In this document: piece after piece, positions 17,870 through 27,620 of the stretch
Position numbering within the stretch: position 1 is the first letter of the stretch
Layout: each line of letters opens with the position of its first letter
Source: Parabacteroides sp. TM07-1AC
GTDB taxonomy: Bacteria > Bacteroidota > Bacteroidia > Bacteroidales > Tannerellaceae
Assembly: GCF_003480915.1 (NCBI RefSeq)
Contig: NZ_QUKD01000003.1
Location: 248,001 to 312,000 of the forward strand
Direction: 5' to 3'
DNA: 64,000 bases
Made by a program: the position numbers and the translations under genes
The notes under the pieces: generated by a model
What the model was told of the DNA's origin: nothing
The model's database searches: none
What the model saw: the letters and a program-made list of their open reading frames with translations, nothing else

Positions 17870-17960
17870 AGTTGACAGATGACAGTCAGGATTCGCGTTG
17901 TGTGAATAAATCGACAGAAAGTCGAAAGAACTGTCAACTGTCACTTGTCAACTGTCAACT
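17870..17960. repeat. Heptamer repeat CTGTCAA in inverted clusters
   Basis: The right part (17930-17960) reads as CTGTCAA, CTGTCAC, TTGTCAA, CTGTCAA. The left part (17870-17886) carries TTGACAG and ATGACAG, the same unit inverted. The two can pair into a long hairpin between two converging genes, and the right end touches the stop codon of the MFS gene. It may serve as a bidirectional terminator, although no T run follows. Confidence 0.75.
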
Positions 17961-19170
17961 ATTTAAACGCCTTGCTGAATGTCGTCATCAACAGAATGCA
18001 AAGTCCCAGCAAGCCGACAACCATATAGGCATACTCCATATTAAATGCCTGTGATATAGCACCGATCAGCAATGGTGCAATAAGCGAACCGATAAAGCTG
18101 ATGCTTGAAAGGATGGTAAGGGCAATCCCCACGGGTGTCTTCGACTTGGCACCGACCAAACTATAGATGGTCGGAACCATACTCGATATACCCAGCCCCA
18201 CCAGCATAAAACCGAAAGAGTTGACAATCACCTTCAAGGCCATGGAGTCGAACGTGCTGCCCAGCAACGCCGAGATAAAGAACCCGATAAAAATAAAAGC
18301 GCCCGACAGTTGCAGTACCCGTTGCTTTCCACAAATCCGATAGGCATAATTAGCCAGGAAACGCCCTACAGTCATCATGACCATAAACACCAGGAATCCG
18401 ATCTGTAAAGACTTAGGCACCTGCAATACCGATTCAAAATAAACACCGCTCCAATCGAACATCGCACTCTCCACCACCAGTGCAAACAATCCGACCAGTC
18501 CCAACTTGATCAGCAGCATTTCCGGCTTCCGGATATATTGCCATTTCTCCGATTTATCTGCAGCCGGTTCTTCTTTCACGTCGGCAACAACAATATCTTC
18601 CTGCAAATACTTACGGTTCACCATGGTAAGGAACAGAATCAATACGGCGATCAATGTAAAATGCCAGAACGGAGTAACATCCGAAACAATCATGATAAAG
18701 CCGATCAACGCCCCCATACATGCCGCCAGGCTCCATCCTCCGTGAAAGGATGCCATGATCGTCCGCCCGTAGAGCCGTTCAATGCCTATCCCCTGCGTAT
18801 TCAACGATATGTCGCATAAGTTCCAGAACACCCCGAAGCAAAACAGGAATGCGCCCAACATATAGATATTCAAAGCCGTTCCGATCGCAAACAGCGACAA
18901 GGCATATCCCATAATACTTATCTGCACCATGATGCGGCTTCCCAGCTTCGACACCAAATAACCAGCCAGCGGAATGGCCACAAATTTCCCTACCGGAATC
19001 ATAAACAAGACAATTCCCCAATACAGAGCATCGTTCACCGTAAAAAACTCCTTAATATCGGGAATACGACTTGCCCAGCTCGAAAAACAAAGTCCCTGGG
19101 CAAGGAAAAAGGAAAGAACCGCAAAACGTATGCGCTCTCTCGGATAAATAGCATGGTTAGTAGAATCCAT
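17959..19170 (-). CDS. MFS transporter, YbjJ-like
   Basis: 403 aa from the ATG giving MDSTNHAIYPRERIRFAVLS; an earlier ATG would add a further 25 mostly hydrophobic residues not expected in the family. About twelve membrane segments are seen, with the early motif FFLAQGLCFSSWASRIPDIK and the loop GYLVSKLGSRIMV, as in the YbjJ branch of the major facilitator superfamily. The substrate is not predictable. It converges with the PfkB gene, and its stop lies inside the heptamer repeat. Confidence 0.85.
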   Translation of the reverse strand: MDSTNHAIYPRERIRFAVLSFFLAQGLCFSSWASRIPDIKEFFTVNDALYWGIVLFMIPVGKFVAIPLAGYLVSKLGSRIMVQISIMGYALSLFAIGTALNIYMLGAFLFCFGVFWNLCDISLNTQGIGIERLYGRTIMASFHGGWSLAACMGALIGFIMIVSDVTPFWHFTLIAVLILFLTMVNRKYLQEDIVVADVKEEPAADKSEKWQYIRKPEMLLIKLGLVGLFALVVESAMFDWSGVYFESVLQVPKSLQIGFLVFMVMMTVGRFLANYAYRICGKQRVLQLSGAFIFIGFFISALLGSTFDSMALKVIVNSFGFMLVGLGISSMVPTIYSLVGAKSKTPVGIALTILSSISFIGSLIAPLLIGAISQAFNMEYAYMVVGLLGLCILLMTTFSKAFK

Positions 19171-19321
19171 TTCGTCAGATATTTTTGAACATACAAAGAT
19201 ACTTAATAAGAGTAAGATACAAGAGAAAAAAATAAATAGTGCCAACTAAATGCAGCATTTTCCAACTTCATCCCATCTTAATAGTCGTACATAATTTATT
19301 AACATTAAAAAAATAAGAAAG

Positions 19322-19864
19322 ATGAAGAAGACGTTGAAATGGTCGATTGTGATGATGTTAGCTGTAGTAGGTATGACTTTTACCTCTTGTGATGATGACG
19401 ACACTCCTGCTGTTCCTACAGTGGAAGAAGTGAATGGCAACTATAGCGGTACGATGAAATACCTCGAAGCTGATGCCAAAGAATTAGATCTGAAAGTAGC
19501 TAATGACTCTGTCATTTTCGAAGCATTCCCTTACCAGCCATTAGTAGAAGCGGTCGTAGGTAAAGAAGCTGCAGCCGGTATCATTGCTTTAATCGGCGAC
19601 AGCCTGGCATATAAAGTAAATTATACTGCAGCGATGAACGCAGCTAATGATTCTGTTATTATCACACTGAAACCGGAACCTCTGAACATTCCGTTAGGAG
19701 AAAACGCAGCAGTAGTCGTTACTATTACTGCAGACAAGAAAGCATCTTATGCTATCGACAAAAAGAACTTTAAATTCGACTTAACAGCAACAGAAGCTAA
19801 GTTAGGTGAAGCGAATGCTCTTCAGAATCCGATTGATTTGGCATTCGATATGAATAAAAAGTAA
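19322..19864 (+). CDS. Small lipoprotein, DUF4840-like
   Basis: 180 aa. A lipoprotein signal with lipobox MTFTSC (Cys at about 23) is followed by DDDD and VEEVNGNYSGTMKY, a start typical of DUF4840 lipoproteins in Bacteroides and Parabacteroides. The rest is predicted beta-rich with repeated NDSVI text. Function is unknown. It is a single gene ended by a strong terminator. Confidence 0.75.
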   Translation: MKKTLKWSIVMMLAVVGMTFTSCDDDDTPAVPTVEEVNGNYSGTMKYLEADAKELDLKVANDSVIFEAFPYQPLVEAVVGKEAAAGIIALIGDSLAYKVNYTAAMNAANDSVIITLKPEPLNIPLGENAAVVVTITADKKASYAIDKKNFKFDLTATEAKLGEANALQNPIDLAFDMNKK

Positions 19865-19898
19865 GAAGTAAATAATAATTAAACGTTCAAATAAAAAG

Positions 19899-19934
19899 CG
19901 GTGTGCCATTGTGTTCTTCTGGCACACCGTTTTT
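19899..19934. terminator. Bidirectional terminator between the lipoprotein gene and uvrA
   Basis: Perfect arms CGGTGTGCCA and TGGCACACCG, with five T on the + side and an A-rich flank that becomes a T run on the - side. It serves two converging genes. Confidence 0.88.
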
Positions 19935-19945
19935 CTATGATACTA

Positions 19946-22732
19946 CTACAATTTTTCTTTTAAATATTTTCCCGTATACGATTCCGGACATAGAGCCACC
20001 TCTTCCGGTGTTCCGGCACAAACCAGATAACCGCCGGCGTTACCACCCTCCGGTCCCAAGTCGACCAGATAGTCCGCACATTTGATCACATCCATGTTAT
20101 GCTCGATGATCACCACGGTATGGCCTTTATCGATCAAGGCATTAAATGCTTTCAACAACGTCTTGATGTCATGGAAATGCAGACCGGTAGTCGGTTCGTC
20201 GAATACGAACAAAGTAGGCTGCTGCTTTTCCTGCCCCAGATAATACGCCAGCTTCACACGCTGGTTCTCACCACCCGACAAGGTAGAAGAAGTCTGTCCG
20301 AGTTTGATATAGCCCAAACCAACATCCTGCAACGGCTTCAGCTTCTTGATAATTTTCTTTTCCTGCGAGCCGGGATGCTGTTCGAAAAATTCGATCGCCT
20401 GGTTGACAGTCATTTCCAGCATATCGTAAATACTCACGCCAAAATATTCCACATCCAGCACATCCTGTTTGAAACGCTTACCGTGGCAACTTTCACATTC
20501 CAGGGTGATATCCGCCATGAACTGCATCTCAACCGTAATACGTCCGTCCCCCTTGCACTCTTCGCAACGGCCTCCCTCTTTATTGAAAGAGAAATAAGCT
20601 GCCGTATATCCCAACTGTTTTGCCAGCGGCTGTTCGCCGAACAACTTACGGATCTCATCGTAAGCGCCGATATAAGTCACCGGATTGGAACGGGAACTCT
20701 TACCGATCGAATTTTGGTCGACAAACTCGATCCCTTCGATCATCTTCATATCCCCTTCCAGACCAGAACAGTCCACCATCAGCCGGGCGGCTTCATCCAG
20801 GTAATGCTTCACCCCTTCATAAAAGATATCGCGCACCAGCGAACTCTTTCCCGAACCGCTGACACCGGTAACCACCGTCATCACATTCAGCGGGAATTTC
20901 ACATCGATCCCTTTCAGATTATTCTTGCGTGCCCCTTTTACCTCTATATAATTATTCCACAAACGGCGGAAAGCCGGAACCTCGATCTTATCTTCACCGG
21001 TCAGGTAACGTACCGTATGGCTGTTACTGCTGGTCTGCAGGTTATTCACATCGCCCTGGTAGACCACTTCACCACCCAGACGGCCAGCCTTCGGACCTAT
21101 ATCGATAATATAATCGGCCGACCGGATGATATCCTCGTCATGCTCCACCACGACCACCGTATTGCCCAATGCCTGCAACTGGCGCAACACCTTTACGAGC
21201 AGGTCGGTATCCCGCGAATGCAGTCCGATACTCGGTTCATCCAATATATATAAGGAACCGACCAGGCTGCTACCCAGCGAAGTCGCCAAATTGATACGCT
21301 GGCTCTCACCACCCGACAAGGAAGCCGACAGGCGGTCGAGCGTCAGATAACCCAGCCCCACATCCAGCAGGAACTGCAGGCGGTTCATAATCTCCGTCAG
21401 CAGACGTTTAGCCACAGCGGCATCCGTTTCGTCCAGCACCAGATTATCGAAAAACGCTTTGGCTTCCGTGATAGGCAACGATACCAGTTCAGCAATGTCC
21501 TTTCCGCCCACTTTCACATAAAGCGCTTCCGGTTTCAGCCGGGCACCTTTACAGGAAGGACAGGTCGTCTTTCCCCGGTAACGCGCCTGCATGACACGGT
21601 ATTGTATTTTATACAGATTCTCTTCTACAAACTTAAAGAAGTCGTCGATGCCATGCAATCCCCGGGCACCGTGCCACAGCAGGTCTTTCTCCTTCTGCGT
21701 CAGGTCGTAATAAGGACGGTGGATCGGGAAGTTGTATTTCTCGCTCTTGGCGATAAACTCTTTCAGCCACTCTCCCATCACTTCGCCTTTCCAGCAGACT
21801 ACCGCTCCCTGGTAAACCGACAGGCTTTTATCCGGCACCACCAGATTCTCATCGATCCCCAGCACCTTGCCGAATCCTTCGCAGACCGGACAGGCTCCCA
21901 GCGGGTTATTGAAGCTGAACATCATATCGGTCGGCTCGATGAACGTAATGCCGTCCGCCTCAAACTTCTTCGAATATTCTTTCACCACCGTTCCTTCGGC
22001 AGCATAGATACGGATGATACAGGTGTCATGCCCTTCGAAGAATGCCGTTTCCGCCGAGTCGGCAAGACGGCTCTTCAATGTCTTGTCGTCCGAGACTGTC
22101 AGACGGTCGATCAGCAGTTCGATATTGGGAGAAGCAAGCAACGCCTCGTCCGCCATCACCTCCTGAATACGGTGAGCCGTATCGTCGATCGACAAACGGG
22201 TATACCCTTCTTTCTGTAATATCTCCAGTTGTTCCTTCATACTCCGCCCTTCCGGCAGAACTACGGGAGCAAACACGGCGAAGCGGGTACCTGCCGGATA
22301 GGACAGGACTTCGCTGATAATGTCTTTTACCTGATGCTTCTTCACCTCCATCCCCGACACCGGCGAGATCGTCTTGCCGATGCGGGCATAAAGCAACCGC
22401 AGGTATTCGTAAATCTCCGTCGATGTCCCCACCGTCGAACGCGGGTTGCGGGTATTCACTTTCTGCTCGATCGCGATAGCGGGCGGAATGCCTTTGATAT
22501 AGTCACACTCCGGCTTGCTCATACGCCCCAGGAACTGGCGGGCATACGATGAAAGGCTTTCCACATAGCGGCGCTGTCCCTCGGCATATAACGTATCGAA
22601 AGCAAGTGAAGATTTGCCGCTGCCGGATAATCCGGTTATGACGACCAGTTTGTCGCGTGGGATCTCTACATCAATGTTCTTCAGATTATTGACACGAGCC
22701 CCTTTGATAAATATAGAATTGTTTTCAGACAT
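19946..22732 (-). CDS. uvrA: UvrABC excinuclease subunit A
   Basis: 928 aa. DNA-damage sensor of nucleotide excision repair; the dimer loads UvrB at lesions. Two ABC modules are seen: Walker [17 protein letters not shown] (about 33-48) with signature LSGGESQRI, and Walker [14 protein letters not shown] with signature [12 protein letters not shown]. The zinc-binding Cys pairs CPVC, CPSC, CEEC and CESC are present. The family motif [18 protein letters not shown] follows the first Walker A. The length is close to normal for UvrA. It is a single gene, convergent with the lipoprotein gene across a shared terminator. Confidence 0.98.
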   Translation of the reverse strand: MSENNSIFIKGARVNNLKNIDVEIPRDKLVVITGLSGSGKSSLAFDTLYAEGQRRYVESLSSYARQFLGRMSKPECDYIKGIPPAIAIEQKVNTRNPRSTVGTSTEIYEYLRLLYARIGKTISPVSGMEVKKHQVKDIISEVLSYPAGTRFAVFAPVVLPEGRSMKEQLEILQKEGYTRLSIDDTAHRIQEVMADEALLASPNIELLIDRLTVSDDKTLKSRLADSAETAFFEGHDTCIIRIYAAEGTVVKEYSKKFEADGITFIEPTDMMFSFNNPLGACPVCEGFGKVLGIDENLVVPDKSLSVYQGAVVCWKGEVMGEWLKEFIAKSEKYNFPIHRPYYDLTQKEKDLLWHGARGLHGIDDFFKFVEENLYKIQYRVMQARYRGKTTCPSCKGARLKPEALYVKVGGKDIAELVSLPITEAKAFFDNLVLDETDAAVAKRLLTEIMNRLQFLLDVGLGYLTLDRLSASLSGGESQRINLATSLGSSLVGSLYILDEPSIGLHSRDTDLLVKVLRQLQALGNTVVVVEHDEDIIRSADYIIDIGPKAGRLGGEVVYQGDVNNLQTSSNSHTVRYLTGEDKIEVPAFRRLWNNYIEVKGARKNNLKGIDVKFPLNVMTVVTGVSGSGKSSLVRDIFYEGVKHYLDEAARLMVDCSGLEGDMKMIEGIEFVDQNSIGKSSRSNPVTYIGAYDEIRKLFGEQPLAKQLGYTAAYFSFNKEGGRCEECKGDGRITVEMQFMADITLECESCHGKRFKQDVLDVEYFGVSIYDMLEMTVNQAIEFFEQHPGSQEKKIIKKLKPLQDVGLGYIKLGQTSSTLSGGENQRVKLAYYLGQEKQQPTLFVFDEPTTGLHFHDIKTLLKAFNALIDKGHTVVIIEHNMDVIKCADYLVDLGPEGGNAGGYLVCAGTPEEVALCPESYTGKYLKEKL

Positions 22733-22863
22733 AATTTTTAAATATACATGCTGTTTTTACAGACTTTCAAAGCCAAATATCTCATAATGACAGGTTTTTA
22801 TGGCTCTACAATGTCACAAAGATAGGTATTTTTATAAGAACACATATCTTTTCCCCCTTTCAA

Positions 22864-22895
22864 TTTGCATGTATACACGGCTCTTTGTATCTTTA
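22864..22895 (+). promoter_or_regulatory. Promoter of the thioredoxin-fold lipoprotein gene
   Basis: TTTG (22864-22867), a 20-bp spacer, then TATCTTTA (22888-22895), one base off TAnnTTTG. It leaves a leader of about 75 bases before the ATG at 22978. Confidence 0.6.
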
Positions 22896-22977
22896 CCAGA
22901 CATAGGAGATCAGCACATGACTAAGCGATTGGAAACGTTCAAATCTCCCTTTTTATCCATTTAACAGGCAGAATAAA

Positions 22978-24873
22978 ATGAAGTTTAAACAGCTCTTTAT
23001 GGCCGTCCTCCTGACATTGATGGTAACGGCCTGTGCTCAACCCGACAAGACTGTCGAGTATCCTTTTATCGAAATGGCAAATACTATGACATTGGATATT
23101 GCCAAGGTTGAACTGTCGGACACAGCGACCGTACTACATACCGATGCCTATTTCCAACCGCATTATTGGATCCAAATCAGCTCCCAGGGGTATCTGCAGG
23201 CTGACGGCAAGCGATACGCTCTCAAAAAAACAGAAGGCATCGATATGGATACCAAGTTCTGGATGCCTGATTCCGGAGAGGCTTCATTCCGGTTGATTTT
23301 CGAACCGCTGCCGAAACGAACAAAGACATTCGACTATATCGAAGCGGACGACTGCCCCGACTGTTTCAGGTTATATGGCATCAGCTTGGACACCAACAAA
23401 GCCACTACACTTGCCTACGACAAACCTAAAAGCGTACCTGCCGAACTGACGAAAGTAGACTCGAACGCCCCTATACCCGACCCTGTTTTCGAAATAGGTG
23501 AAACGACCGTCAACATACACCTGCTGGGCTATCGGGAGGAGTTAGGTAATGAAGTAAACCTATACCTCAACGAAATGTTTGGTAACCAGGAACCTTACTC
23601 TGCCAAGGTTGATAAAACAAACGGGATAGCCACCATCCGGTTCATGCAGTATGGCCCGGCACAAGCCCTGTTCTCATTCGGACAAGCCAGCGGAAATCTT
23701 TGGCTTGCTCCGAACGAAAAAACGGAAGTGTACCTCGACCTACGCTCTTCCGGTTGGTTCCTTTTGAAACGTAGAGAGATGAAAGGAAAAGGCCCTCAAC
23801 CGGGTATCTTCCAAGAATTATACACTTCCGGGAAATATGCCAACCTGAACAATGTAATGGCTCAACGGGCGGCAGATTCATTCCATTATTCAATGAATCT
23901 GTACTCAGGAGAGTTTGCCGATTATAAGATGTCGGCAGACCAATATGCACAACTTGTTATTGATAAGTATAAAGCATATTCAGATAGCATAGCCAACAGC
24001 ACGAGCGCTCCCCTTGTGAAAGAATTTAACCTACTGAACTTGAAACAAGAAGCACTGGGAGGAATTGTGCAAGGGAATTATTTCAGAGAACATAATTACC
24101 GTCATACCTATAACAAATGGGACCGTACCGACAAAGTGGAGGGTATCGACCCGATCCGTACCGAACATATAGCATCTGTTTGTAGTCTGTTCGACATCAA
24201 CGACCCGAAACTACTGATGGGAACACATTCATCGGAGTACGTATATGCATTGTACAGTCCGCTTATCCAGGATAAGAAAGGTTTTTCTTACAATATATCA
24301 CAAACAATGGGTTTCCCCTCGAAAGCAGAGAATGCAGCATTGACCGAAGAAGACTTCAACAAGCTCAAAGCCTTAGACAATCCGTTCTTCCTGTACGTAT
24401 TTGAAAAGAAACAGGAAATTACCAAGGCGAAACTGGCCGAACTTACCAGCAAAGCCGTCATCGAGCCGACCCCCGACGTACCGAACGAAAAGCTGCTGGA
24501 AGCCATCTTTGCCCCGTACAAGGGGAAAATCATTATGGTGGACTTCTGGAACACTTGGTGCGGTCCATGCCGGGCAAGCATCAAAGCCAACGAACCGCTC
24601 AAGAGCGGTGAGCTGAAGAGCGACCAGATCGTTTGGCTGTACATCGCCAATGAAACCTCACCCCTGGTGAAATATAAAACGATGATACCGGAGATACAAG
24701 GCAAACATTACCGCCTCAACGACAAGCAATGGGCGTATGTCTGCGACCTGCTGAAGATTGACGGAATCCCCTCTTACGTCTTAGTGGACAAATCGGGACA
24801 GTTCAAACTGCGCAATGGCTTCCGTGACCATGAACTCATGAAGAATGAATTGAAAAAAATGTTCCAACAATAA
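22978..24873 (+). CDS. Lipoprotein with C-terminal thioredoxin (TlpA/AhpC-TSA-like) domain
   Basis: 631 aa. The lipobox is LMVTACAQ (Cys 19). Residues 20-500 form a large extracytoplasmic part without a domain I can name; it contains the pair DDCPDC. The C-terminal 120 residues form a thioredoxin fold with the redox motif NTWCGPCRASI after KIIMVDFW and the cis-Pro region IDGIPSYVLVDKSG. The protein is likely a periplasm-facing disulfide reductase or oxidoreductase of the Bacteroidales TlpA-like group. It stands alone with its own promoter. Confidence 0.82.
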   Translation: MKFKQLFMAVLLTLMVTACAQPDKTVEYPFIEMANTMTLDIAKVELSDTATVLHTDAYFQPHYWIQISSQGYLQADGKRYALKKTEGIDMDTKFWMPDSGEASFRLIFEPLPKRTKTFDYIEADDCPDCFRLYGISLDTNKATTLAYDKPKSVPAELTKVDSNAPIPDPVFEIGETTVNIHLLGYREELGNEVNLYLNEMFGNQEPYSAKVDKTNGIATIRFMQYGPAQALFSFGQASGNLWLAPNEKTEVYLDLRSSGWFLLKRREMKGKGPQPGIFQELYTSGKYANLNNVMAQRAADSFHYSMNLYSGEFADYKMSADQYAQLVIDKYKAYSDSIANSTSAPLVKEFNLLNLKQEALGGIVQGNYFREHNYRHTYNKWDRTDKVEGIDPIRTEHIASVCSLFDINDPKLLMGTHSSEYVYALYSPLIQDKKGFSYNISQTMGFPSKAENAALTEEDFNKLKALDNPFFLYVFEKKQEITKAKLAELTSKAVIEPTPDVPNEKLLEAIFAPYKGKIIMVDFWNTWCGPCRASIKANEPLKSGELKSDQIVWLYIANETSPLVKYKTMIPEIQGKHYRLNDKQWAYVCDLLKIDGIPSYVLVDKSGQFKLRNGFRDHELMKNELKKMFQQ

Positions 24874-24908
24874 ACTGACCGGTTGTCAGGAAACAATTAT
24901 AGACCTAT

Positions 24909-24940
24909 CATTTGACCAAACGTACTTGTTTGGTCAAATG
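24909..24940. repeat. Perfect 13-bp inverted repeat TTTGGTCAAAT with an extra half-site
   Basis: Arms CATTTGACCAAAC and GTTTGGTCAAATG are separated by six bases; outer ACCTA/TAGGT pairing extends the stem with one bulge. A third copy of the half, GTTTGGTCAAATA, starts near 24969. No T run follows, so an operator is as likely as a terminator for the upstream lipoprotein gene. Confidence 0.75.
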
Positions 24941-25051
24941 ATTAGGTTGTCTTTTGTTCAGACAGGCATGTTTGGTCAAATAGTAACTATTCTCTTCCAT
25001 CAAACAGACAAATTGTTATCCACCCCCTACGTAACAAGTCTCTTTTTTATG

Positions 25052-25059
25052 TACTTTTG
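25052..25059 (+). promoter_or_regulatory. -7 element of the glycosidase-like lipoprotein promoter
   Basis: TACTTTTG matches TAnnTTTG, 44 bases before the ATG at 25104. No clear -33 TTTG is seen at the right distance. Confidence 0.5.
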
Positions 25060-25103
25060 CCATCGAATAAAATGTTACTATAATCTCAAACCAGACAAGA
25101 TTC

Positions 25104-26633
25104 ATGAACAATCAGTATATCCGGCTGCTTCTGGCAGTGATCCTTTTTGTAGTTACCTCCTGTTCGACTACACGCCAGTTACCCGTCCGCGAAACAGAAG
25201 GAAAAGACAAACGGGAATTCAGGGGAGCCTGGATCCAGACAGCCTTTCAAGGAGAATATAAAGACATGACTCCGGCACAGATGCGGAAAGATTTTGTACG
25301 CAAGTTGAATTACCTGCAATCCTGCGGTATCAACGCCATCATCTTCCAGGTCCGTCCCGAAGCGGATGCGTTCTATAAATCGGACATCGAACCCTGGAGC
25401 CGCTTCTATACCGGCCAGCAGGGTCTCGCTCCTGCCGGCGATTTCGACGTGATGGAATTTCTGGTCAAGGAATGCCACAAACGGAATATGGAGTTCCATG
25501 CCTGGCTGAACCCTTACCGTGCCAGTACGGCAGGCAACACTAGGTTTGCCGATTCGCATATCTACCACCAGCACCCGGAATGGTTCGTCACTTACAACAA
25601 ACAGATCCTGTTCGACCCGGGACTGCCTCAGAACCGCGAATTCATCTGCAAGGTGGTACGCGACATCGTCAGCCGTTACGACGTGGATGCCATCCATATG
25701 GACGACTATTTCTATCCGTATCCTGCTCCGGGAATGCCTTTCCCCGATGATAACAGTTTCCGGAAATACGGCCTGAACAAAGGATATACCGAAGCACAGC
25801 GAGGCGACTGGCGACGGGAGAATGTGAACACCCTGATCCGCGAACTGAAACGGACGATACTGCTGACCAAACCCTGGGTACGTTTCGGTATCAGCCCGTT
25901 CGGTATCTACCGCAACAAGAAAAGCACGCCCGACAATTCCGGCAGCAACACCAACGGCCTGCAGAACTACGACGACCTGTATGCAGATATCCTGCGCTGG
26001 GTTAGAGAAGGATGGATCGACTATAACATGCCACAGATATACTGGGAGATAGGTCATACGGCAGCCGACTATATCACCCTGATCCAGTGGTGGAACAAGA
26101 ACGCGACCCTCGAAGGTCCTCACCTGTATATCGGACAGGACGTGGCACGCACGATGAAGGCGGACCAGCTGACACGTAAAATGCTTTACGAACGCTCCTT
26201 GTCGAAAGTGAAAGGCAACTGCTTCTGGCCTGCCAACGAACTGCTGTGGAACAACAAAGGCGTGGCGGATAGCCTGAAAAGAAACTATCACCGTTATCCG
26301 GCACTGATCCCGGCTTATACCCATATGCATAACCGGGCACCGCAGGAGGTGAAGAAACTGAAAAAGGAATGGACCCCCGACGGTTACATGTTGCACTGGC
26401 AGGCAGAGCAAAGTCCGACAAATCCGGAGCTTGCCTCTTACTTCGTCGTTTACCGGTTCGAGGACAAAGAACCGATCGACCTCAGCAACCCTGCCAAAAT
26501 AGCAAAAATCACCCGGAACACAAGATTTTTAATGCCTTATGACAACGGAAAGAAAAAATATCGCTATATTGTGACCGCCGTAGACCGTTTCCATAATGAA
26601 AGCGACGGTAAGAGTATAAAGGTAAAATTATAA
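25104..26633 (+). CDS. Glycosyl hydrolase-like 10 (GHL10/DUF187) lipoprotein
   Basis: 509 aa. The lipobox is FVVTSCST (Cys 20). The GHL10 domain (about 38-350) begins EFRGAWIQTAFQGEY and contains INAIIFQVRPEADAFYKSDI, FHAWLNPYRA, and the acidic segment DAIHMDDYFYPYP expected at the active site of this TIM-barrel family. A C-terminal fibronectin-like segment (about 420-509) follows. It probably cleaves a surface glycan or peptidoglycan-related polymer; the substrate is not known from sequence. The AraC-type regulator follows after 9 bases, so the two may be co-transcribed. Confidence 0.88.
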   Translation: MNNQYIRLLLAVILFVVTSCSTTRQLPVRETEGKDKREFRGAWIQTAFQGEYKDMTPAQMRKDFVRKLNYLQSCGINAIIFQVRPEADAFYKSDIEPWSRFYTGQQGLAPAGDFDVMEFLVKECHKRNMEFHAWLNPYRASTAGNTRFADSHIYHQHPEWFVTYNKQILFDPGLPQNREFICKVVRDIVSRYDVDAIHMDDYFYPYPAPGMPFPDDNSFRKYGLNKGYTEAQRGDWRRENVNTLIRELKRTILLTKPWVRFGISPFGIYRNKKSTPDNSGSNTNGLQNYDDLYADILRWVREGWIDYNMPQIYWEIGHTAADYITLIQWWNKNATLEGPHLYIGQDVARTMKADQLTRKMLYERSLSKVKGNCFWPANELLWNNKGVADSLKRNYHRYPALIPAYTHMHNRAPQEVKKLKKEWTPDGYMLHWQAEQSPTNPELASYFVVYRFEDKEPIDLSNPAKIAKITRNTRFLMPYDNGKKKYRYIVTAVDRFHNESDGKSIKVKL

Positions 26634-26642
26634 AGGGTGTCT

Positions 26643-27494
26643 ATGTTCTCTTCCGACCTGAGATATAGCAAATTCACAGATTGTGGCTCCTGTCCGGAAT
26701 ATAGGAAACACATCTTTAAATATCGTTCTTACCCCAAAGGGATCATCATTCCCCGGGAACGCTGCCTGCAGAATACATTGTATTTTCTGCTGAAAGGTAG
26801 CGTATGGGTCAACAGCGAAGAACATCCCGACACCACTTTCCATGAAGGACAATTTATTCTGCAACCGATCGGTTCAAAAGTTGAATTCAAAATACTTGAA
26901 GCCACCGAATGTGTTCTCTATCTGTTCGAGCGACCGATCAATGTCTGCAATGAACGTTTTAGTAAAGGAGCAAGTATTGCAGAAACTTCACGTATTGAAT
27001 CGATCGTGATGAATATGTGTCCGCCCCTGCGATACTTCGTAGAAGGCATACGAATGTATCTGAACGATGACTTGTTGTGTGCCGGTTTTCTGAATGCCAA
27101 ACGGACAGAGCTGGTATACCTGCTCAACTGCTACTATACATTAAAAGAACTTGCCGCTTTCTACTCCCCGATCTACCGGTACAGCAAGAGTTTCCGTTAT
27201 TTCGTTATGCAGAACTATATGAAAGCGAAAGACGTGGAAGCATTTGCACAGCTGGGAGGTTACAGTACGCCGACTTTCCGCCGCCTGTTCAAAGAGACTT
27301 TCGGCGAACCTGTTTACCAGTGGATGCTGAAAAAGAAATGCGAAGACATCCAGACTGACCTGACCACAACCGAAATGTCCATATCCGAGATCAGCTACAA
27401 ATATGGTTTCGAATCCCTTTCCAACTTTTCCCATTTCTGCCGTGCCAATTTCGGCATGTCTCCCCGTGCCTTGCGGACGAAAAAAGAGGAATAA
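26643..27494 (+). CDS. AraC-family transcriptional regulator
   Basis: 283 aa. The C-terminal DNA-binding part (about 180-280) has two helix-turn-helix motifs (VEAFAQLGGYSTPTFRRLFK and MSISEISYKYGFESLSNFSH), ending GMSPRALR as in AraC proteins. The N-terminal half begins with a cupin-like beta segment (LYFLLKGSVWV, EGQFILQPIG). The ATG at 26643 is preferred over a GTG two codons upstream because an AAAGGG stretch precedes it. This type of regulator is commonly found next to fimbrillin clusters in Bacteroidales and probably controls the genes that follow. Confidence 0.85.
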   Translation: MFSSDLRYSKFTDCGSCPEYRKHIFKYRSYPKGIIIPRERCLQNTLYFLLKGSVWVNSEEHPDTTFHEGQFILQPIGSKVEFKILEATECVLYLFERPINVCNERFSKGASIAETSRIESIVMNMCPPLRYFVEGIRMYLNDDLLCAGFLNAKRTELVYLLNCYYTLKELAAFYSPIYRYSKSFRYFVMQNYMKAKDVEAFAQLGGYSTPTFRRLFKETFGEPVYQWMLKKKCEDIQTDLTTTEMSISEISYKYGFESLSNFSHFCRANFGMSPRALRTKKEE

Positions 27495-27572
27495 GCAGTA
27501 AAAATCAACAACTCTCACATTTTTTACAACTTATTGAATAGAAAAAGCAATTTTCAGCATGCTTTTTCCCGA

Positions 27573-27580
27573 TACATTTG
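27573..27580 (+). promoter_or_regulatory. -7 element in front of the fimbrial cluster
   Basis: TACATTTG fits TAnnTTTG, 41 bases before the DUF5119 ATG at 27621. The usual -33 TTTG is absent, which would fit a promoter needing the adjacent AraC-type activator; this last point is inference. Confidence 0.5.
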
Positions 27581-27620
27581 CGTCATAAAGAAAAAGTAAT
27601 TGAATTTCAAAGAATATCTG

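Noticed and set aside
17930..17960. Possible CRISPR array from short direct repeats
   Set aside because: The units are 7 bases without spacers and no cas gene is near.
20099..21253. Long open frame on the + strand inside uvrA
   Set aside because: It is the shadow of a GC-biased conserved gene; uvrA is certain and the antisense translation shows no domain or signal.
25179..26411. Long open frame antisense to the GHL10 lipoprotein gene
   Set aside because: The sense protein has lipobox and family motifs; the antisense product has none.
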